Source of the DNA: Pomacea canaliculata
Lineage: Eukaryota; Mollusca; Gastropoda; Architaenioglossa; Ampullariidae
Length of the DNA stretch: 64,000 nt
Reading direction: 5' to 3'
Assembly: GCF_003073045.1 (NCBI RefSeq)
Contig: NC_037593.1
Location: 9,415,525 to 9,479,524 of the forward strand
The notes beneath the pieces are model-generated. The model saw nothing but the letters and a program-made list of their open reading frames with translations, was not told where the DNA came from and made no database searches. Below are positions 11,301-22,778 of the stretch, piece by piece. The stretch's first letter is position 1. Every line of letters begins with the position of its first letter. A program made the position numbers and the translations under genes.

Positions 11301-12740
11301 GTTTAGTGGGTCTGTGTGTGCACATGTGTGATAGAGAGGGAAAATGTCCATTGCATGCGTACGTGCGTGATTACCTTTTATGTGTTTGTGGTGATTCCTT
11401 AGTTTAGAGGATTATCTCTAGTGTGCCTGTACAAATTCAGGGAGATCACTCCCGTATATTAAAATTGCATTCCCACGGAAAGTAACAGTTGTGAAGTGAG
11501 GACACGGACTTAAATAGTGGAACGGCAAAAGTTGTGATACTTTTGTCTTCTTGAATAATTTTGCAGAACGGACGAAGTTCCGGTAAATCGATCGTTTTCC
11601 TCAAGGACGTGCTGCTACGGGAAGAAGTTTATTCTCAGAATGTAGTCAAAGGGCCAAAACCCTGTATGACAAGAGAGATAATGAAGGAGCCGACAGTATA
11701 TTTGTTGATGCGTTGAGGAAAGTAACACTTTGGTGAATTAGCAGGGATTTTTGATGTGAGGGAAGAAAGATCCTCGTGTGATTTGTAGCAGTATTTTTAA
11801 CCTGTGAGCCCTCACCACAGCTTTACCGGTGATAGAGAGAAATGATGTACTGCCTCGCCACCGATAAAGCAGTGTGCAGCACATTGCGTTGTGTTTTGCG
11901 ATTGGTTTAAACCTATTTTGGTCGACCAATCACAGAAGCCGTACTATTCTGATGTCAGTAAATTGAGTGCTGTGTTAAGGGACAGACGTTGTCCGCAACG
12001 GACCACACCCTCTTCTTCCTGTGAGTGAGTTGTGTTATCAACCATATATGATTTAGATGCAACAGTTGAAAATGTTCGTCACTGAGCAATAAATCTCGCC
12101 ACTGTGTAGTTGAATATTTTATTTAAGAACGTAATAAATAATAGCAAATTACATGTATTGCGCATTTCTCCGATGAACCAAGGCCGGCACATTGCGCATT
12201 ACAGCAAACGAAGATAGAATCTCTCACGCACGCACGCACTTGGTGTGAGAAACTCACGAATCCAATTGTATGGGTCGATGACCAGCCAATAAAGTCTGAA
12301 TCTCTGTTCTCTCTCTTAGAAGTTAAGTTCAAAAGTATTAAAAACCACAGTATATATATAGCTGCCTGTGAAATAATAAATATAGTCTGCAAGACAATTG
12401 TGTCTTTCAAAATAACGCCAACAAACGTCTGATGGCTTGGACAACAGAACGATGTGACCAGGCGATATAACAAGAAGTTTTAGTAAAGGTGGGTCCACGA
12501 CTGAACACACTTTAAAACTGAGAAAGTAAGTAAAAACGTCTGCTTTTTGCAAATATTTTCAAAAGTATTTACGACTTCATAAGAAGCAAAGTGCAAAGAA
12601 GTGTTTCTAAAAGGCAGGAATGCACAGAGTGATTGTTACATGTTGATGTCCTCCCACAGTGCTGATGGCGTCAATAATGTCCTTGTTTCTGAGGTTGTTG
12701 CCAGGTACAGAATGAAAGAAAGGTCTTTCCACGATGCAAA

Positions 12741-12898
12741 TCAGCCATGTGCAGGACAGCAAAGGAAGGCGAAGTCTGTCCAGTATTTCACACTTGTCAG
12801 AAGAATACACGCCGCAACATGCGTGAGCCAAGGGACGATATTCGGTGCAGCACCTGTACCCACATTATCTCCTTTGCTGACATCTCGCTTTGGATCAT
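12741..12898 (-). CDS. Tentative last exon of astacin gene B
   Basis: Acceptor TTCATTTGCAG, phase 1, joins exon 10 of gene B and stays open for 52 codons to a TGA. It begins with a charged Asp/Lys/Arg stretch and continues with a hydrophobic segment (IVPWLTHVAACILLTSV) near the C terminus. It could be a membrane or GPI-type tail, or simply a chance open exon. Gene A has no counterpart and ends in its ShKT domain. Transcript data would decide. Confidence 0.35.
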
Positions 12899-15800
12899 CT
12901 GCAAATGAAGCAGCAGTCTCTCAAACTCATGCAGAAAATGAATCGTTGCTGTTGCCTAAGTGGCATTAGTCTTATTGTTTTAATTTCCTTCTTTTTTGAT
13001 ATCTTTCTTTCCTCTCTTCTTTTATTTATTTATTTGGTTTGTAATAGTCCTTACCTTCCTATCTGCTACAAAAAAATAACACTGTTATAAGTCTTTCCAT
13101 GACAGTCATCTTGGCCTCCCTATCACATATTGCTCCAAATGCTTAAGGTAGTCAAGCACTTGCAGAGCAGCTTAGAGTTTCTATATATTTTGTATATACT
13201 GTGATTGGTTTACCATGACTTAACCTTTCCCTTTTTCCCCCATGTTCCTGACAATGTTTATTGTGCATGTATGTTTGGCTGATTGTGATGCCCCTTTTGT
13301 CATACGGCATCACTAACTACTGCACTTTGCATCTTGTAAAGCGCATCGAGCCACCTCCATGTGGGGAAATACGCTATATACATCTCATTATCGTTATCAC
13401 TATTAGTTTAGCGAAAGGACACGATTGACATGGTTAGGCACTCACCAGCTTGACACACTTGGCATGTCTTGGCACAGTTGCTGTGCATGTAAGTGATGTA
13501 CTCCTTTTCGCAGTATCCCTTGTCGCGCCAGTAGCCGCAGTATTTGCTCATGTCCTTGCAGTTTTCATTCACCTCACCTGTGAGCACCGCATGGTCAGGT
13601 GTGATCGTTAGTAACCATAATTAATCCATGTACACAGTACAACGCTTCTGAGACCTATCCCTAACTTCTCTCTCACACACACACACACTGTTAGAACCGC
13701 ACATGCGTCTTTACTTTCCTTTTCGTAAGCCCGTTCTTCACTGAACCAATACAGACAAATGTTTGACCAAGTTTGCCAAGGTTTTTGTATCGTGGTCATG
13801 TAAAATCATATTTTGTATGGTATGGACAATGTTGTTGTTAATGCTAATGAAACGTTAAAAAGGAGAGGAAGAAATGAAAGAATCAGAAGGAAAAGCTGTT
13901 GTTCTCACTGTTACACAGGTTGCACGATTCCTTGCAATATGACTTCATTTGGAGGGGTAGTACTTATGCGCAATCTCCTCTTTCTGCCCACTTTGAGCAG
14001 GATGAATAAAAATCTCTACATCCACCTGTAGAAAATATTAAATACGCTTAATATGACAATCAGACAAAAAATACGCGAAAACTCTAACCTCGCTCTCGTT
14101 TTTCTGCCACCTCCCCTTTGCTTATCATTGTCTCTGACCTGTTGATATCCCGCGCCACACCTCCTCCACCAAACAACATCTGAGTTTGGAATCGGAGCAA
14201 CTGCCCGTAAGGGAAGGCAGTCACCATGTACATGTGCTAGTCTGTAAGGGTCACCAGTTCTTCGGACATCACCCAGACATCGTTACATACCTCTTCCTTT
14301 CTCAATAAGCAAGATATATCCCAGTACACACCAGTCTCGGATCGAGTCGTGCTGCTTTTTTCTGCTGTTGTTGAAACTTCCGATTTCGTTCCAAGAGTGG
14401 TACCGTAGCATTCCCGAACTGGGCTCCCACGACACATGCACTTGCAGTTTTTGTCCACGAATCCTTCACCCGGGCACCTGATGTCTCCACAGCTAGCTGA
14501 AATACCAGCATGTCCAGCCTCAATCACTAATTGATCCAAATGCAGACAAGTACAGAGAGTATGGGATCCGAGAAAAATTCAAACTATAACAGGCAATACA
14601 ATAAGTAATTACATAATAATGGCTGAGACGCAGTCTTTTAAACAGCATAAAAGGTGTAGCAACTGGGTACCACTCACACGTTCAGGAAGTAACTGCGTAA
14701 ATGAAGCAATTGTAATTGAAGAGCATTCTCACTGCCTGACAAAACCTTGTTCCAAGAAGGGAAAAGAGAAAAATTTACCTTTCCTACTACAGCCGTACAT
14801 AAGATTGGCCAGTTTTATGTCCAGGAAGCTCAGGCCATTCCTGTTACCAATTACACTCTGATATGTGGGGTCCCTTGTTCGTATGGTTTCCCCTCCAGTG
14901 ACGGAGAAGGCCTAGATAACAAGAGAATAACGAATACCGTTACTCAGTGACAATGCGCACACACTTTACAACTGTGGAGAACGGGTTTCTGTTCATTTCT
15001 AAAAAGACAGTAAAAAGCAAATATAAATCGGATAAAAAAAGTCTTAAAAGAAAATAATTATGCAATTAACTAATCTGTAGTAAGTTATCATTCGAGGAAC
15101 GTGAGAGATTAGTTCAAAAAGTTTGCTCCATGGTAGAAAGTGACTAAAAACTTCCTCCTGGACTTGTGGACGCCTGTGTATAATGTAATAATGTACAAAG
15201 GTGGAATCGGATTTGTATTGTTTACCTTTGGTCCATAGTGCATGATACTCTCATAGTCGTAGGGTACATCAAAGACGTTCACAGCTTCTTTCTCATACTT
15301 CTGGAAGTTGTAGTAGAGGTTGGGTGGGATGTTTGACTGGATGATTTCAACGTAGTCATCGCGGTCCGGCCTCGTCTGCTCGTGCTGAAAACCCACCGCG
15401 TGACCCACCTCGTGCACGATCACACCTTTCTGTCAGACGGAGAAACAAATTCTTGATGATGCCACATGATTCAAAGATTGTTCAGAAAAAAATAGACCAT
15501 GCGAAGAAGCAAGAAGCCAGTCTGTAGGAAAACCTTAAATAAAATCTGAGCTTTAATGAAAATCGCCAGGTAGTTTTCTAACTTTCTGAAAGCATTGAGA
15601 GTTACCTTTTTTCTTTAATAATAGTCCTGTTCAGCACATTTCATGACTTAAAAAAATGTGAGTAGTGCGAAAGTGCCTAGTTATTTATTTATGTGCACGC
15701 GTTCTATGTAGTATTGTTATTTTTTATTCTACGATTGTAAAGTTTGTTACATATTTAACCAATGAGCTGAGAGTTTATTTTTCCCTTTAAAATTTCTTTG

Positions 15801-16047
15801 CCATTTTTAGAAGTAATACGTTTTCCTTTTTTCTTTTTTTTTTAAAGGAGACATATTGGAGTACTACTTACAACACGGCAGCCCTTCGCTAAGCCCAGTT
15901 GCTGCTTCCCACCAATCATGCCCACATAGGAGTAACACCTGCACAGGTAGCACAATTACTCTTATTTACAGTAGGATTAGATCAGGTATCAATGTTTCCC
16001 AATGGACCACAGCGGACCTATTATCCATATAATTATTGGTGTCGTCG

Positions 16048-16079
<32 letters not shown>

Positions 16080-17860
16080 GCATCTACAAACTGATATCAG
16101 ACCGAATGAACACAGATTAAATAATAAAGCTGTTAGCTGTCCTCTGACACGTGCAAAGATGTAAAGATGATTATCTGTGGGTGGTGACTATAGAATGTTA
16201 ATCAAAACTGACAGAAATAAAAAGTTTGAGATAAAAGAGTTACCCGCCCCCGTTGTCAAAGGAAACGTAGTTGACGTCAGACTCAGACGCCATCTTGAAA
16301 GTCACGCACGTGAACTTCTGCCACTCTTCCAGCGCGCTACGGATTTCTGACTTTTCTTGATCCGCTGTAACATGTTTGCAACTTGCAGTCGTTAGGCAGA
16401 CACTAGTTACACACACTAATGATCATAAGTAGTCATTGTAAGTAAATCCGAGGTGGTGGAAGAAAGTATTTGTCAACAGACAGCTGATGTCGGGGGTTTA
16501 ATTATTGTTTCTGGTCCTCCTGCCTCCTCTAAAGCAAATTGTAAACATGTACCAATGTTATTGTATGCCTGTCTTAAGAGGATAAATATGGACGCACATT
16601 TGATCAAGTTTGGCAAAGTTTTATATATAACCACCATAAACCTTTATATATATACTTCTAAATATATATATACGTTTTATATAAATGTATACCATGAATA
16701 AATGCTATTCCATATTTGTCCGATAATAAAGCATTGAGGACTTTTATTCTAATAAGAACATTATTATGATAGTATCATTGTGACTTTAATATCATTCTCA
16801 TAGAATATTACTGCAAAACAAATTACTGCAATAGCAAGATCATTAAATGTAAGTCATTTAAAGACCTCTCCATGCAGTCAATATCAGCCAAAGGACTTGG
16901 CTGAATTACTCACTGAAAACATTGGCGATTTTATACAGTATGACACCTTCTTTCCATCTGTATTCGTCTAAACGAATGGCCTTTCTCTTGTATCGTCCAT
17001 TTACACCTTTTCCAGTCTTGTTTCTGCAAGGGTAAAGCCATAATAATTAAGTAATGATTTAATCAATCAAAATGACTTTTTTTAGTTGTAACTTTCGAAG
17101 CAGTGTGACGGGTTCCTAAAATATGAAGTCCTGTGAGAGCAAATAACTGATCAAGGGGATATAACTTCAGGCCCTATTTTTCTCCACGAATTCTCTCTCT
17201 TTGTCCACTATTCCATAGGAAACAATCAGATGACCGATATGCAGAGTGGAGATTGCTCATCAGTTGCCCATTCACACAGATATAGATTACAACAAGAAAA
17301 AAAATTAAAACACAAAGATCTGTAACAGTTTAATACTGAGTCTTCATTGCACAGTGCAAAGCATGTTATATTTATTTTGTTGACAATATGGGGAAACAAT
17401 TGTTTTTAAAGTTGTTTCTTGGCCAAAGAGCTTTTACTTAGAATTATTTCACAAAAACGAAATAAATACATTTTTAACATTTTAAATGTAGTTTTTATTG
17501 TAGAGTTGTAAGTGTGTGTTTGAACAACATACTTTTTACCCAACTATGTGTTGTAGCTTCAGAGTATTCACACGATCGTGCGACAAAGCGATGGTGACAA
17601 TTTAAAGCTGAGAATACATGGACATAGTAAAATTGACTTGTTTATATATCTCATAACCAGTGTCAATAAAAATTCTGTCTAAAAATTAAGATTATTATAG
17701 TGAACACCTACTAGTGCTTTAAATAATGGTAATAACATATAAAACTTACAATAGCTGGATTTTCTTCCATTGCTGTGCCGTAAAGAGCATATCGAGCTCG
17801 ACTTTTACTGACAAAGTTTCGTTTGTTGGCTGGAAGAAAGTGAATTCATTTGCTGCAAGA

Positions 17861-17925
<65 letters not shown>

Positions 17926-20360
17926 ATCATCATATCATACGAAGAAGAAGAAAACATTTTTTAAAATACATCCGACCGCTGACCAACATCAACTACTGTC
18001 ACTCTCCATCTATGGAGCTACAACTGAAGATCAACAGCCTCCACTTTTCTTCACCTTCATCAGGGGGTCGTCAGGGTTTTGTGCGTTTGTAATTTGTCGT
18101 GAACATGCGGTCTGTGTGTGTGTGTGACTTATTACAATGAGCACACTGGCAGGGCCGTGCTTAGGGGCAGGCGGACGAGGCATCTGCCTATTCAAGGGCC
18201 CCGCGCTTTTGATTGATATGGTAACTAGGCATATTGTAGTCAGCCGTATCACATTCGTGGCGTGAGGGCCCGCACATTCTTTGCCTCGGCCCGCGGGGGC
18301 TAAGAACGGGCCTGCACACTGGTATAAGACTGATTAGGTAAAAAAAACATGGATCAAGAACTTTCATCTCGTAGAAACGTGCGTGATTTACGTAGGAGAA
18401 CTCCACGCAAAGAAAATTTACCTGGTGTCAAAAGAAGTAAACAAATTTATCGTTTGGTGTCTGAACATGTACCCTAGGGTAGGTCCTAGGTATCTTTGTA
18501 ATTTAGTTATAAACACCGATAAGACGTCCAACAATACATTTAAGGGCGAGAGGCGTGCGCTAAACTCACACCACACCAATAATTTTAAATGTTCATCTAA
18601 ACATCCCTTATATTTTATAAAGTAGAAATCCTGCTTGTATCTCCCTATTTTAGAAACTTTTCGATGTACGATAAAGCTATAATGACCATCTGTGAATTGG
18701 GCTTAGTCACACTTTAATTTGTAACAGGAAAGCTTTGACAAGAAAGTCTATTTCTGTGTTTGTCACACTTTATTCTTGATGTATAAATTCATGAATGGGG
18801 AGAACTAAGTGTGACATGAAGATCGAAAGCAAGATACATGGGAGCGAATTGGCTCAAATTCGTTATTTTATGCCGAAGCAAAGTGGTGCTCATACGTCGA
18901 GGCGACAGATATTATACTAAACCGAAGGAAGGGCATGTCCATACATCTGTGGACAAAGTAGTTATCAGTTTGGCCTTATGTGACCACGACAATCTCCTGC
19001 CTGTCTCCCTATGATAACACTTCATATGTTGGGAAGTCGTGGGCGTCTAGGAATTCCTGGCCCGATCACCGTTTATTCCAAGTTGTAAAATGGAGACTAA
19101 GTCGATCCAAGGTTGAAAAAGGATGTAGATGGCCGTTACCCATTTATGGAGATTACACGGTTCTGTAGGCGGAAGGAATACAGTCTGTGTCACACCCTGT
19201 GTCAGTCACCGGTCATTTCGGCCCAAGACAATATCCCATACAGCCCGAGTCAAATTGTCCCACATATGTCCATATCGTCCCAACACCGAATCGTTCCAGG
19301 CTTAAAAGACCGACGATACAGGAGAGCTCACTGAGTGCTTAAATTCTAGATTAAGCCAGAAAATTATCATATTCTTTTTCTTTTACAGCATATATACATA
19401 ATACCATTTTTTACATGCCATTAGTTTTATATAATATAATCTATTATACAGAAAAAACAGATTATCGTTGAAAAAGTTTCATGTCAATTTAAAAGTGAAA
19501 ATCTTTAACAAACCTGTCTCTGCTGAACTGGCGATGATTTCGTCAATAGATGAAGTCACCACATGCGTTATGAGCTGAAAATAAGCAAGACAAAGAATGA
19601 ACATTATAGTTTTCACTCTAGGGTTTTGACTGTATTCATGGTGCCTTCGAGAACTTAGCACGAGAATGGTTGCTGCGTTCAGCTTCGTCAGGGTAGGATG
19701 CAGGTAGTTTGTCAGAAGCTCGTCAAACCAACGATTTTCAGAGGAATGTACGTAGCAAAATCAATGTAAAGACCATATTGTACAGAAAGAAAAAGCAGAA
19801 TCATTTTCATGGTTGAGTGTATTACTCCTCTTGTGATTTTTTTCTGTTCCCTTTTTCATTCACTCTCTGCACACTCTGTCTGTCTGTCATCCCTAGTAAT
19901 TAGCATTTTTGTAAAAGTTTCTATGAATAATTAGTGAAGGTAGGGGTGGTGAATGTGATTCACTGTGCCTTGAGCCATCTAGTCCAATCGAGCCTGAACC
20001 CCAGAATTCTCCAGAGACGCGCACTTTATAAAATCCTATTACACAGTAGTACATTGTGTCATATATCCTTTCCCAAAATGTGTCGCATTAAGAACTATGA
20101 GATGGCATGACGATATGAGACGAATATAACAACATCATTTGGAAGGATTAGGAGACCTGAAAGAAACTGCAGGTAGCTCAAAAGCCGACCTGGATAAACT
20201 GTATGTCTGCCTTAATTCACACGGACTAACCTGGCCGGTAATCAAAAGTAGAAGAGAAAATAAAACGGCATAATAAATTTGTTAATAAAGTGAAATATTT
20301 AATAAAGTGGATTACCTGGGCTCCCAATAGACAGAGAACGATAACACAGCGCATGGTCAT
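12741..20360 (-). CDS. Astacin-like metalloprotease gene B with ShKT domain (432 aa)
   Basis: Predicted secreted astacin (M12A) zinc endopeptidase, intact. Coding exons: 20360-20316, 19574-19514, 17852-17750, 17023-16914, 16364-16244, 15938-15872, 15429-15226, 14911-14779, 14496-14332, 13577-13446, 12898-12741; all join in phase. Residues 1-20 or so form a signal peptide (MTMRCVIVLCLLGAQ...). A propeptide ends in a basic YKRK site (82-84), giving a mature start near Ala85. The zinc site HEVGHAVGFQH uses His175, His179 and His185 with Glu176; the Met-turn SIMHY is at 230-234. A six-Cys module (about 282-310) and a ShKT domain (about 340-380) follow. Exons 1, 2, 5, 6 and 8 equal those of gene A in length, so the two arose by tandem duplication. 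The last exon (about 50 residues, hydrophobic NIVPWLTHVAACILL segment) fits phase and splice rules but has no homologue I know; without it the reading would stop 13 codons after exon 10. Substrate unknown. Confidence 0.85.
13330..13400 (+). repeat. SINE/LINE-like 3' tail
   Basis: The stretch TGTAAAGCGC ... ACGCTATATACAT followed by irregular CAT/TAT repeats matches the layout of short interspersed repeat tails seen on the other strand near 21.35 kb and 56.13 kb. It lies just outside the ShKT exon of gene B. The 5' end of the element was not located. Confidence 0.35.
13446..13577 (-). CDS. ShKT-domain exon of astacin gene B
   Basis: One 132-base, phase 1-1 exon encodes a complete ShKT module: NCKDMSKYCGYW, then GYC, then M-x-x-x-C-x-x-TC-x-x-C, six cysteines with the usual spacing. 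ShKT modules are common at the C terminus of invertebrate astacins, where they serve as folding or binding modules. The symmetrical phase would allow shuffling or skipping. Confidence 0.85.
16041..16080. repeat. (GTC)/(ATC) microsatellite in gene B intron 5
   Basis: Three GTC units pass into about ten ATC units within the intron between exons 5 and 6 of gene B. Confidence 0.9.
17861..17925. repeat. (CAT)n microsatellite abutting a splice acceptor
   Basis: About 21 CAT units. On the transcribed minus strand this is a GAT repeat ending only eight bases before exon 3 of astacin gene B, leaving TCTTGCAG as the sole acceptor context and no long pyrimidine tract. Confidence 0.92.
18150..18314. mobile_element. 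hAT-type MITE (165 bp)
   Basis: Both ends are inverted copies (CAGGGCCGTGCTTAG and, from the other end, CAGGCCCGTTCTTAG, 13 of 15 identical). The element is flanked by an exact 8-base direct repeat CACACTGG at 18142-18149 and 18315-18322. An 8-base target duplication with CAG...CTG ends fits the hAT superfamily. It is too short to encode a transposase, hence non-autonomous. It sits in intron 2 of astacin gene B. Confidence 0.85.
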
Positions 20361-21258
20361 GATGTACTGCGATCTCACTTTCCAGTGAATAAAACTAAAA
20401 CAGATTTTTCTTCCTTTCTCTCTTTTCGATTTCAGAGCGCGCAGGACTCGGTCCTTCTAGCCGGTGTGTTCTGACACATAACAACCATGTACTCAAACAG
20501 CTCCCGCTATTTTCGAGTTTTCTTTCTTTCTTCTTCGACGAACGGTCTTTTGTTGAAAATTTCTGGCAAAAGTTTGTGTTAATCAACTTGGCAATCTCTA
20601 CTTTCTTGGTGAAGCTACGTGCGCGTCCTGCATCCAAGTAGACAATAAACCAATGGTCGCATTTGAAAGCCTGCCACACGGATTCGGCAACAGCTGAAGT
20701 GTGTGTCACCGCCTAACACTCTAGTTACGTGTAATTCTTTGAATTTGCAGCTCTGCTCCTGCGTCCACGCATAATTAATTATTCCCGCGAAGCTGTGACA
20801 GACGGGAAGGCAAACTATCTCTCATTGATCGCGCTCTTGAAGCGCGTGTCTCAGAGAACGAGCAGAACAAAGAACAGCCGACAACACTGAGAGAACCCTC
20901 GTTACCAAATAAAATGCTGCAGAGAGGGCCATAATGCTTCGACGAGAACTAATGAAATGTTATTTACACTGTAGACACAGATGGTTTCATATTCTGCCTC
21001 AACCAAGGTTTTTTTCCACTAAAATCGAAATGAGTTTGTGAAATTATGTACGGGTGTTTGTGAGGTAATGAGATACACAGGAAAAAAGGAAGATGTTTAT
21101 GCCATCGGGAACAATGTGGAAAGGGTGTATTAATGCGAGATAGAGGAGAGGAACGTGAGGCAAAGCGTGAACGAAAAAAAGAAATTTGTGAGGCGGTAAG
21201 GGGAGGCAACGTTTGTGAGGTGTTGAGAGGAGGAGGGTGAGAGGAACTTAGAAAAGAG

Positions 21259-21400
21259 TTAACAGATGATGTATGAAAGAAATCTCAACACGGATATATT
21301 TATGAGGTTTGGGGCAGAGCTTGAAAAAAAGAAAATAATAATAATAACAACAACAACGAGTGATTTATATAGCGCATGATCACGGTCACGAAGGGAACAT
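21259..21400 (-). repeat. SINE/LINE-like 3' tail with GTT/ATT end
   Basis: Read on the minus strand, CATGCGCTATATAAATCACT is followed by GTT and ATT triplets, a typical 3' tail for a short interspersed element. A similar GCGC...TATAAAT word plus trinucleotide tail occurs at about 56.13 kb. The 5' limit is uncertain. Confidence 0.4.
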
Positions 21401-21993
21401 GTTCTTAGCACTTGAGACAAGAAAGAGATTTGGACAGCATATGGCGGACAGAAAGATAAACAACCGTGCAGACAAGTCATAAAGGACAAACATAGAAGAC
21501 GCGAGGTGAACAAACTGTAAGGACTGAGAGTTGAGGAAATTTACAGAGGAAGACGAGCAGGTGGACTATTCAATAGACCAAAAAAGCTAAAGAAATCTTT
21601 AGAAGGTGGACTAGCAGCATGCGGATTGTTGTCAGGAGTATTGCTCATAGAACAGGTGTTGTTTTATTAAAGGATTCGATGGCCAATGAAGACACTGTAA
21701 TACAAGTTCTGTGGAAAGTTTTCATAGACTTGTACGAAACTTTAAGCAAAATATGGACCAGAACGGTCCTCGTGCGTAAAAGAAAGAGGAAAGGGACATG
21801 ACATCAGGATGTTTTGAAGGATATGAAATAGCCAGGAAATCTTAAGGACCGAAAGGAAATCTTAAGATATGAAGGAACTTTCACTGGTCTTAGTATACCA
21901 AGGTAGAGAAAATTTGGCTGGTTTAGTACACGATATTGGCTAACTGCTATTATACAAAACAACAACACATCACGTAATTCGCAGAGAAACGTA

Positions 21994-21994
<1 letters not shown>

Positions 21995-22048
<54 letters not shown>
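21995..22048. repeat. (GTT)18 microsatellite
   Basis: Uninterrupted GTT units upstream of CPD. The poly-Gln open stretch on the minus strand across it is an artefact. Confidence 0.93.
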
Positions 22049-22778
22049 CACAAGCTCTGTCGTTTATGAATATTTGTTTATTCTTTGACACCTATAGAGC
22101 CAATTCTGTTTTGTGTAGAACTGTCATACAAGATGAATAAGCATTTTAAAATTCAGATTTAAGGGTTTTCACAAGACCAATTAGGAGAATCGAATACTGT
22201 GAATAAATTTAAGCACCTCTTCTGAACTAAGATTTCCTGAATCACATTTAGTAAGAAAGCTCTCTCGTCGTCTTTACCGCTTTGTTTTGAAGCTGCTTTG
22301 TATTGTTCCCCGATAGACTGACTAGTTCCTGCTCACCCCTCTAGTTTCACATATGAGATTCCATGCATTGTGTATGTGTGGGGGGAGTGGGACCAAGCCA
22401 ATTAACATGAACTATGAGCAATCGGCACTAAGAGTTTTGTAGCCTAAACAAAGAATGTGACTAAACCGGAAGCTTTGTAGTCTCATGCCTCGTTTTAGCA
22501 GTTAACTTGGGGGAAAAAAATCGTCTGCAAGCAGTCCCGTAATACAAGTTCATGCTGTATGCTTTTATCTAAGGGTAAATCACTCAGTAATAGTAATGTG
22601 TCCTAGTTTGTATATCTCTGCTGTGCGAAAGAAATTTTCACAATGAAAAACTCGTTCTTAACAACTCATTTACTAAATTAAAACTATAATTGTAATTATA
22701 ATTTGCTCTCCAGGAAGTAGTGGGATTACTCCCCTTACCAGTGACCACGAAGGTGAAGGTGAAAAAACATCTGCCAAG

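Larger units (their letters stand above)
9460..12740. other. Intergenic region between the two astacin genes
   Basis: It holds a degenerate LINE reverse-transcriptase fragment (10650-11300), a short CAT microsatellite and unassigned AT-rich DNA. The 11.5-12.1 kb part has CCAAT-like and AATAAA words, but I could not assign it to a gene or to a bounded element. Confidence 0.5.
20361..22778. other. Head-to-head interval between astacin gene B and CPD
   Basis: Gene B is transcribed leftward and CPD rightward, so both promoters should lie here. I cannot point to a TATA box with confidence. The interval contains a SINE-like tail (21.26-21.4 kb) and a (GTT)18 microsatellite. A 104-codon minus-strand open stretch just upstream of the gene B start (20395-20709) has no recognisable domain and may lie in the 5' UTR or promoter. 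Confidence 0.45.

Noticed and set aside
11470-12125. LTR-like stretch with CCAAT and AATAAA words
   Set aside because: I could not find paired ends, a target duplication or a primer-binding site, so it stays unassigned.
17861-17925. Regular repeat considered as a CRISPR-like array
   Set aside because: Pure trinucleotide repeat without spacers, in a eukaryotic intron.
17726-18127. Open stretch encoding a poly-His protein
   Set aside because: It is the CAT microsatellite read in one frame, overlapping exon 3 of astacin gene B on the other strand. The same applies to His-, Ser- or Ile-rich readings at 6.3, 10.4, 16.0 and 52.1 kb.
20395-20709. 104-codon minus-strand open stretch before the gene B start
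   Set aside because: No signal peptide or domain. The start of gene B at 20360 is supported by the matching 45-base exon in gene A.
21804-22091. Minus-strand open stretch with poly-Gln
   Set aside because: Produced by the (GTT)18 repeat; no homology outside it.
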